Below, piece after piece: positions 36,614 through 43,125 of a stretch of 43,125 nucleotides of DNA. The DNA lies in contig JANQJJ010000371.1 of the NCBI GenBank assembly GCA_028281725.1, forward strand, positions 1-43,125, given 5' to 3'. The notes beneath the pieces are model-generated. The model searched no databases, had not been told where the DNA came from, and was given only the letters and a program-made list of their open reading frames with translations. Made by a program: the position numbers and the translations under genes. Each line of letters starts with the position of its first letter. The first letter of the stretch is position 1. This stretch comes from Pirellulaceae bacterium. Lineage in GTDB: Bacteria; Planctomycetota; Planctomycetia; Pirellulales; Pirellulaceae.

Positions 36614-37879
36614 ATGAATTCACGATCACACTTCAATCGCCGTCGATTTCTTGGCACAGCCGCCGCGGTAACGGTCGGCGGCTCACCGAAGCCGGGCAGT
36701 TCGAGGCTTCATGCGGCAGAAGCAATCCGCGAAACGGAACACTTTTGGTGTCGCCTCGCACCGGCCGGGCCCTACATCGACTCGCAGCGAGACAACAAGG
36801 CTTTCGGATTTGGTGACGGTCAGGTTTTTCTGTCCGAGGACAATGGGCAATCGTGGACTCGCAGCGTCGAGTTTCCTGATGCGGAGAACATCACTTTCAG
36901 TTGTCTGCTGAAAAACGGGAACGTCCTCTTCGCTACCCGCCAAAAATTATTCATGAGCACCGACGACCTGAAGACGATTCGGCAAGTCATTGTCAAGAAC
37001 CGTGAAGGCAACGATTACTTGCCACACACGCCACGAAATCCGGACCAGCCCGGTTGGTACTTTCATCCGCTCGACGGCATTCATACTTGGGACATCGACG
37101 GCTGGGAGATGCTGGTCTGGGGAAACTACTGCAACGTGCTCGGCGGGCCGGCGCCGGTGAATATTTACTACTCGACTGACGGCGGCGAGACGGTCAAGAT
37201 CGCTTACTCTTTCGGCCGGAATCCTCGTTTTCAGGAGAAAGGCACTAAGGCCGGGGCTATGCTGGGCGATCCCGATAACTCCGTTATCTGTCGGCATGTC
37301 CATGCGGTGACCTACAACCCGGCCGAGCGAGCTTTTTACGCCTGTACCGGAGACATCAATCGCGGACACGGGAATGAATGCCACTGGCTGCGCGGCGTGT
37401 ATGACGTGCAGAGCGACACCTGGGGCTGGCGGGTGTTGGTGTCGGTGAATGCGAACTCACGCTACAAGTCCGGCGGCATCAACTTCGTGGACGGACAGCT
37501 GTACTGGGCTGCCGACGCGAACGGTCCCAAGCAGCCTGAAGAGAAATACGATCGAGGCATTTTCCGTTGCGCTCCAGCGGATCTCGCCGACCCGACTAAG
37601 CACACGCTCCTGTTTGATCCAGAATTCGAACTGGCCAATATGATCATCGAAGACCGTGTCATCTTGGCAGGACATTGCGCCCCCGCGTCCACCTACGCCA
37701 CGGGCATTACCGTTTCCCCTGACCTGGGCAAGACTTGGGCCCAGTACGATCTGGCCGAGTATGGCGCGCGGTCTCCCGTTCGCTTCCACCCGAAAAACAG
37801 CGATGGCTGGTTCCGGGTGGATCTGCGAAAAGGATGGATTGAGCGGGCCGAGGTCTTGTTCATTAAGCCGAAGCCGTGA
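36614..37879 (+). CDS. Tat-exported BNR/sialidase-like beta-propeller protein
   Basis: MNSRSHFNRRRFLGTAAAVTVGG Tat-type signal; Asp-box-like VFLSEDNGQSWTRSV, IYYSTDGGETVKI, VSPDLGKTWAQYD. Confidence 0.8.
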   Translation: MNSRSHFNRRRFLGTAAAVTVGGSPKPGSSRLHAAEAIRETEHFWCRLAPAGPYIDSQRDNKAFGFGDGQVFLSEDNGQSWTRSVEFPDAENITFSCLLKNGNVLFATRQKLFMSTDDLKTIRQVIVKNREGNDYLPHTPRNPDQPGWYFHPLDGIHTWDIDGWEMLVWGNYCNVLGGPAPVNIYYSTDGGETVKIAYSFGRNPRFQEKGTKAGAMLGDPDNSVICRHVHAVTYNPAERAFYACTGDINRGHGNECHWLRGVYDVQSDTWGWRVLVSVNANSRYKSGGINFVDGQLYWAADANGPKQPEEKYDRGIFRCAPADLADPTKHTLLFDPEFELANMIIEDRVILAGHCAPASTYATGITVSPDLGKTWAQYDLAEYGARSPVRFHPKNSDGWFRVDLRKGWIERAEVLFIKPKP

Positions 37880-38178
37880 AAAGACTCTGGCGTCTGTGCA
37901 GGCCCTTGCATTTCATCGCCACTGGTTCGATTCCGATTTTGTGCCTGTTGGCCTTTGTACTCGTAGGAACCAGGCTGTTTCGTAAAACAGCATGTGCTGT
38001 CTTTTTCCTCTCAGATCGTTGGCTCGGAGGATTTGCCACCCATTTCAATCTTTACGACTCAATCTCTACTACAGAACGGCAGCTCACTCCATGTTAGAGG
38101 ACGAGAATCACCGAATGATTGACCAGCCGTGCTGATCCCTTCTTGGGAGCACGCAGGCAACACCCAATAGTTCAGCCT

Positions 38179-38400
38179 ATGCTGTTCTACGGTCCGGAAA
38201 GTGTTGCCCATTTGGCGGAAGCCTTTGGCGCGGACTTGGTCGTCACCCGATTGGACAATAGCAAGATTTTAAGTCGATACGGCCCAGCATGGGATGCCCT
38301 GGAAGCAGATGCTCGTTTCCAGCTGTTCGAATCGAGTTCGCCTGCCCTGAGAGTCTTTAGGTATTCGCGATCACCTGCATTGGCGTCAACTGAATGGTGA
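38179..38400 (+). pseudogene. Possible C-terminal remnant of a larger gene
   Basis: Short ORF segment MLFYGPESVAHLAEAFGADLVVTRLDNSKILSRYGPAWDALEADARFQLFESSSPALRVFRYSR looks like a protein C-terminus without the preceding domain. Confidence 0.3.
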
Positions 38401-38542
38401 GAATGCACGATTCAGAAGGACTCTCATTTGGCATCTCAGAGGTATCCAACGAGGAATTCTGCAACTCACGTAACCACGGCGCCAAAATCTCGGTAAACTT
38501 GGGTCACACCAATCGACTCCCGAATCACCCTAGTTCCGTCCT

Positions 38543-39559
38543 ATGAAAATCCACCCCCAAGAACCGGATCGATTGCAGCTGGCCAGCTTGCCGACGCCGA
38601 TCGTTCAGGCCCAGCGCTTGGCTGACCACTGGAACATCGACCGGCTGGTTTTCAAGCGAGATGACCTCACTGGTCTGGAGTGCAGCGGAAACAAGATTCG
38701 CAAACTGGAATACGTTGTCGCTGCGGCTCTGGAGTCCGGTGCGGATACGCTGGTGACGATCGGTGGTGTGCAGTCCAATCACTGTCGGGCGACCGCGGCA
38801 GTGGCTGCCCGACTAGGATTGCATTGCCGGTTGTTGCTGCGGATCGATGCAGCCGAGCCCTCTACTCCCGTCGGCAACCTGCTGCTAGACGAACTGCTGG
38901 GAGCCGACATCAGCTACCATTCAGGCGAGGAGTTCAGCTCCGGTCGTCAACACCTGATCCAAGGTGTGATGGGAGTCCTGCGGGCCGCTGGCAAGCAACC
39001 CTATTTCATTGACATGGGTGCTTCGATTCCTCTGGGCAGTTGGGGCTATATCCGCTGCTTTCGAGAACTGGCCGATCAGCTGGGAGCGGACAGCCCTGTC
39101 GACCTGTACTGTGCCACTGGCTCCAGCGGTACACAGGCCGGATTGATGCTAGGCAAGGCTCTGTTCGGATGCGACAACTGGACAGTAACCGGCGTTCCAG
39201 TGTGTGACGATGTCGAGTATTTTCAACGCGAAATCCGACGGCTGGAACGGGCAACTGTCTCGGAGTTTGGTCTCGACGTCGGCGAGGAGTTGACTCCCAT
39301 CAACTTGCTCGACGGGTTCAAGGGGCCCGGGTACGGCGTTCCCTACGCCGAGGCCATAGCGGCGCTCCGCTCTTGTGCCCGCTATGCGGGATTGCTGCTC
39401 GATCCGGTGTATACGTCCAAGGCCATGGCTGGCATGCTAGCTAACATTCGTGCGGGCCGGGCTCGTCGCGAGTCCGTTCCGGTATTCGTTCATACGGGAG
39501 GAGCTTTTGGGTTGATGGCGTGTTCCGAATTGTTTGACACCACAGCCACCGGCAAATAG
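38543..39559 (+). CDS. PLP-dependent D-cysteine desulfhydrase / ACC-deaminase family enzyme
   Basis: 338 aa; FKRDDLTGLECSGNKIRKLEYVVAAAL (PLP Lys), TIGGVQSNHCRATAAVAARLGLHCRLLLR, DLYCATGSSGTQAGLMLGK, FVHTGGAFGLMA. Confidence 0.9.
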   Translation: MKIHPQEPDRLQLASLPTPIVQAQRLADHWNIDRLVFKRDDLTGLECSGNKIRKLEYVVAAALESGADTLVTIGGVQSNHCRATAAVAARLGLHCRLLLRIDAAEPSTPVGNLLLDELLGADISYHSGEEFSSGRQHLIQGVMGVLRAAGKQPYFIDMGASIPLGSWGYIRCFRELADQLGADSPVDLYCATGSSGTQAGLMLGKALFGCDNWTVTGVPVCDDVEYFQREIRRLERATVSEFGLDVGEELTPINLLDGFKGPGYGVPYAEAIAALRSCARYAGLLLDPVYTSKAMAGMLANIRAGRARRESVPVFVHTGGAFGLMACSELFDTTATGK

Positions 39560-39570
39560 GGAACGGGGAC

Positions 39571-41028
39571 TTGGCACACGAGTACGGTGCATGGTCGCTG
39601 TTGCCGCCGCTACTGGCGATTGTGCTGGCGATCGGCACCAAACAGGTGTTCGTTTCGCTGGCCTCCGGAATCTGGATCGGGCACGTGTTGATTGAGCGAT
39701 CCGCAATAACCGGTACCATGGCCGCGTTGCAAGCGGCCGTGAGCGTCTTCGGCGATGCGGACAACACTCAAGTGATTCTGTTCAGCTTGCTGATCGGTTC
39801 ATTGATTGCACTGCTGCAGCGCAGCGGAGGGGTACAGGGTTTTGTCAACGCGGCGCAAAGGCGCGGATTGCTCGCCAGTAGAAAACGTGCCGGATTGCTG
39901 ACGATGGCCGTAGGGGCCTGCATCTTCGTCGAATCCAACATGTCGAGCCTGGTCACCGGTACCGTCGGACGGCCGATCTTTGATCGTCTGAAAATGTCAC
40001 GGGAAAAGCTGGCATACGTGTGCGATTCCTGCTCCGCGCCGGTTTGCATCCTCATCCCGCTCAACGGCTGGGGCGCCTATATTCTGGCACAACTGACGAC
40101 GCTAGGTGTCGAGGACCCGGTTCCGCTGCTGGTTGCTTCTCTGCCTCTGAACTTCTACGCCCTCTTTACGCTGGCGCTGCTACTGGTTTCTCTGGCCAGA
40201 GACATCGATTTCGGACCCATGCAGACGGCGCAACAACGTGTTCTGGAAACCAGCCAGATTCACCGCCCGGGCGCAACGCCCCTCGTGGCGGATGAGGTCA
40301 TCGAGCTGGATGCAGACTTGCAAACACCGAAGAGAACGATCAATTTCGTACTGCCTGTAGTCGTCATGATTGCGTTATTGCCGGCTGGCTTAGCATATAC
40401 CGGCATGACCAGTCTGCCGGCTGACCGAGAACTGTCTCTGTGGAATGTTTTGCGATCGTGTTCCGGATCCACATCAGTTTACTGGGCCGTGTTTGCCGCC
40501 GTGTTGTTTGCTTGGTTGCTCTATCGTTGTCAGGGAATCATGAAGTTGCCGGAACTGGTAAATGTTTCCCTGAAGGGAGCTGCCGGCATGCTACCACTGG
40601 CTTTGTTGATGATGCTGGCCTTTGCGATTGGCAAGTTATGCGGTGAAGACGGCATATCGACCGGTTCGTATTTGGCATCTGTGGTCGGCGAAGATGTTCC
40701 CCAATCCGTCGTGGTACCGCTGCTGTTCCTGCTCGCCAGTGGGATTGCCTTTTCAACGGGGACCAGTTGGGGCACTTTTGCCATCATGCTGGCGATTGCC
40801 ATGCCGCTGAGTGTTCAGCTGGAACTGAACCAGCCACTGGTCGTGGCCGCCGTACTGGGCGGCGGAGTTTTTGGCGATCACTGTTCACCGATTTCCGATA
40901 CAACGGTCGTCTCGTCGATGGCGGCCGCAACCGATCACATCGACCATGTGCGTACTCAATTGCCTTACGCGTCGTGTGCCGGTGTGGCCACGTTGATCCT
41001 TTATCTGCTGGCCGGCTTAATCTTATAG
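39571..41028 (+). CDS. NhaC-family Na+/H+ antiporter-type transporter
   Basis: TTG start 12 nt after the previous stop; 485 aa, multiple TMs; GTSWGTFAIMLAIAMPLSVQL, AAVLGGGVFGDHCSPISDTTVVSSMAAATDHIDHVRTQLPYA. Confidence 0.9.
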   Translation: MAHEYGAWSLLPPLLAIVLAIGTKQVFVSLASGIWIGHVLIERSAITGTMAALQAAVSVFGDADNTQVILFSLLIGSLIALLQRSGGVQGFVNAAQRRGLLASRKRAGLLTMAVGACIFVESNMSSLVTGTVGRPIFDRLKMSREKLAYVCDSCSAPVCILIPLNGWGAYILAQLTTLGVEDPVPLLVASLPLNFYALFTLALLLVSLARDIDFGPMQTAQQRVLETSQIHRPGATPLVADEVIELDADLQTPKRTINFVLPVVVMIALLPAGLAYTGMTSLPADRELSLWNVLRSCSGSTSVYWAVFAAVLFAWLLYRCQGIMKLPELVNVSLKGAAGMLPLALLMMLAFAIGKLCGEDGISTGSYLASVVGEDVPQSVVVPLLFLLASGIAFSTGTSWGTFAIMLAIAMPLSVQLELNQPLVVAAVLGGGVFGDHCSPISDTTVVSSMAAATDHIDHVRTQLPYASCAGVATLILYLLAGLIL

Positions 41029-41130
41029 ATTTTTTGAGTTGACTGGCGGCAGGACCACGGTGGATCCAACCGCCACCGGAGATTTGGCGTTTACGAGAAC
41101 TTCCATCGCATACGCCCTCGTCACCTAGAT

Positions 41131-42576
41131 TCAAAACAGGGCGGTAATCGGATCGCCTTCGTCGAGCAAGTTGTAGGGCCTGCCCTGCGAGTCCTGCGCC
41201 GCCAGGTCATGGATGCCGGCGGCGAAGTAAACCGTCTTCGCTATATCGGCCGGCGTGAGCGGATGCTCAGCGGGATACTCGCCCAATCGATCACTCGAAC
41301 CGTACGTCTGACCACCTTGAATTCCTCCGCCGGCCATCAGCACGCTCAGACAGTGAGTCCAGTGGTCGCGTCCGGCGCCCCCTGCACCGCCGGATCGTGG
41401 GTCACCAATCTTAGGCTTACGCCCCATTTCACTAGTCACCAGCAACAGCGTTTGCTCCAACAAACCGCGTTGATCCAAATCCTCCACCAAAGCCGAAAAC
41501 GCCTGGTCGAAGCTCGGTAGCAAGTGATCTTTTAGACATTGAAAGTTGTTGCCATGCGTGTCCCAGCCGCCGGCGCTCTTGCACTGATTCTTGATCGCCT
41601 CATTCTCTTTCCAGAACACGGTCACAAAGGGAATCTCCGCTTCTACCAAACGGCGAGCCAACAGCAGGCTCGTCGCGTTGACCGATTTGCCGTATCGATC
41701 GCGTATGGATTCGGGTTCCCGACTAACATCAAATACGTTGGTCGCTGCTGACGATAACAACAGATCGAGCGTCCGCCGTTGATGTTGCTTCCACGTTCGC
41801 TGCACCGCGTAGTTTTCGAACCCGCGTCGGGCCCCATCCAGCTTTTCCAGTAGCTGCTGTCGCGTGCGTAGCTGCTCTGCCGTCACATCACCGGCCAAGA
41901 CCAGGGAAGGCGCTTGAAATTTTAGCGGATCATCCCATGATCCGTGGACGTAAAGCGGATCGAACTCGACACCCAGTCGTGCTGCAAACTGCCCCGGTCG
42001 TGTGTACGGTGCTTTGCTCGGCTTGTGAGGCAAGGTAATCGCGTTGGGTAGACTCAAACGCAAGGGGCGACGCTGGGATACGACCGAGCCCATGAACGGC
42101 CAGTCGTCAGCGGTCGGGCGACGGTCGTTCCCCAGCGACTGAAATGTGGAATCGGGCTGGTGGCCCGTCAGGTTGTAATAGTAGCCCGCATGATGATCGT
42201 TGGTGCTGACCGTTCCACCAACAGAATTGATCACCGCCAAGTGATGAGCCTGTTTTGACAACAGGGGGAGATGCTCGCACAAACGAATGCCGGAAGCCGA
42301 AGTCGGTACCGCCGAAAACGGACCGCGATACTCGGCCGGAGCCTCCGGTTTGAGATCCCAGGTATCCAGGTGCGACGCGCCCCCGCAGAGGAAGAACAGA
42401 ATGACCGACTTGGCCTTGCCTCCGCCGGTGCCCCGCTCTCGAGTCGAGCCACCGCCTATCTCTTTATCGCTGGCTGATAGCCGCCTGGGCATTCCGAAAT
42501 GCAATCCAGCGAACCCGCTTGCCGAAGCAACCAGAAACGCTCGGCGGTCGACCGATTTTCGTTTCCGTGGCGCCAT
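41131..42576 (-). CDS. DUF1501 family protein, Tat-type signal
   Basis: MAPRKRKSVDRRAFLVASASGFAGLHFGMPRRLSA; VILFFLCGGASHLDTWDLKPEAPAEYRGPFSAV, GGWDTHGNNFQCLKDHLLPSFD, LLVTSEMGRKPKIG, GRDHWTHCLSVLMAGGGIQGGQTYGSSD. Confidence 0.93.
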   Translation of the reverse strand: MAPRKRKSVDRRAFLVASASGFAGLHFGMPRRLSASDKEIGGGSTRERGTGGGKAKSVILFFLCGGASHLDTWDLKPEAPAEYRGPFSAVPTSASGIRLCEHLPLLSKQAHHLAVINSVGGTVSTNDHHAGYYYNLTGHQPDSTFQSLGNDRRPTADDWPFMGSVVSQRRPLRLSLPNAITLPHKPSKAPYTRPGQFAARLGVEFDPLYVHGSWDDPLKFQAPSLVLAGDVTAEQLRTRQQLLEKLDGARRGFENYAVQRTWKQHQRRTLDLLLSSAATNVFDVSREPESIRDRYGKSVNATSLLLARRLVEAEIPFVTVFWKENEAIKNQCKSAGGWDTHGNNFQCLKDHLLPSFDQAFSALVEDLDQRGLLEQTLLLVTSEMGRKPKIGDPRSGGAGGAGRDHWTHCLSVLMAGGGIQGGQTYGSSDRLGEYPAEHPLTPADIAKTVYFAAGIHDLAAQDSQGRPYNLLDEGDPITALF

Positions 42577-42831
42577 TCGTTTCTCCCAACAAAAGCCTTT
42601 CGGTCAACACACACCAACATCCATCACCGTCCTGGCGAGCCGGCCGACGGCCGGTCTGATTCCGCTTCGTGCCGGGCCTCGCCACCATCCTACCATGTCG
42701 AACACACCGAGATAACAGTCTATTGAACAGCGCGGGTGATATGGATCGCTCTCTTATTCCTCTAACAACAAAGCTCTTTCTCAGATTCTCTGTAACGATT
42801 CGCGACCTTTTCCGCTAACCACCTCACGCCT

Positions 42832-42964
42832 AGTGCTTTGTCAACACTAAAGATTTGGGTAAAGGGGTCAGGAGTCAATTGCCGCCAGCGGCCCTTCGAG
42901 TGCTGTGCACAATTGACTCCTGCCCCCTTTACCCGACCCAAAGATTAAGCTTTGACAGACCACT
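42832..42964 (+). repeat. Palindromic MITE-like element, copy 2 (most complete copy)
   Basis: Arms 42857-42881 / 42910-42934 (25 bp, one mismatch), 28-nt loop, outer terminal inverted repeats AGTGCTTTGTCAA (42832-42844) / TTGACAGACCACT (42952-42964), 11 of 13 matching. Confidence 0.88.
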
Positions 42965-43008
42965 CGTTACCAAATCAGACTTCAGAAGTCGACCTCGAGA
43001 GAACCGTT

Positions 43009-43125
43009 ATGTCAAAGTCTGCTAGAAAGCTGAGCCGGGATGCGGGAGAAATCACCCGATCTTATGAAAATGCGATCAAGTGGGCCATCGTTTCGGCAGA
43101 CACCCCGTATATACCCGGAACACTC
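43009..43125 (+). CDS. N-terminus of an ORF truncated by right window edge; function unknown
   Basis: ATG 43009: MSKSARKLSRDAGEITRSYENAIKWAIVSADTPYIPGTL, open to the edge. Too short to classify. Confidence 0.45.
   Translation, partial: MSKSARKLSRDAGEITRSYENAIKWAIVSADTPYIPGTL

Noticed and set aside
35506-36657. 383-aa minus-strand ORF
   Set aside because: Antisense shadow of the alpha/alpha-toroid protein; GC-rich third positions commonly create such open frames.

Overview
This 43,125-bp window looks like a planctomycete chromosome segment, judged from DUF1501, DUF1549/DUF1553 and Planctomycete-cytochrome-C type proteins, Tat-signal secreted enzymes, an ECF/Hanks-kinase pair and a 'LLxxLGARQLLAGD' N-terminal signal. 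I call about 24 protein-coding genes plus two edge-truncated ones. From left to right: a PutA-type proline/P5C dehydrogenase (cut at the left edge), a PP2C phosphatase, a two-part protein with a Coq4-like HDxxH(x)11E motif, and a block of secreted or carbohydrate-related enzymes. Next come a tandem DUF1501-DUF1501-DUF1549/1553-WD40/cytochrome cassette and an ECF sigma factor overlapping a multi-TM protein with a C-terminal serine beta-lactamase/PBP-like domain. A surface/signalling cluster follows (kelch protein, 1144-aa G8/beta-helix/dockerin protein with an Asp/Glu/Ser repeat, acidic secreted protein, divergent ECF sigma factor plus Hanks kinase with zinc-finger N-terminus and beta-helix-like sensor). 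The right end has an alpha/alpha-toroid protein with CxxCH, a BNR-type protein, a D-cysteine-desulfhydrase-like enzyme plus NhaC-type antiporter, a lone DUF1501 gene and a truncated ORF. Three copies or part-copies of a short palindromic MITE-like element are visible. No tRNA, rRNA, CRISPR array or transposase was recognised. The best candidates for something under-described are the ECF/beta-lactamase-fusion pair, the ECF/zinc-finger-kinase/G8-dockerin locus, the Coq4-like fusion and the palindromic element family. All family assignments come from reading motifs by eye; no database search was run.
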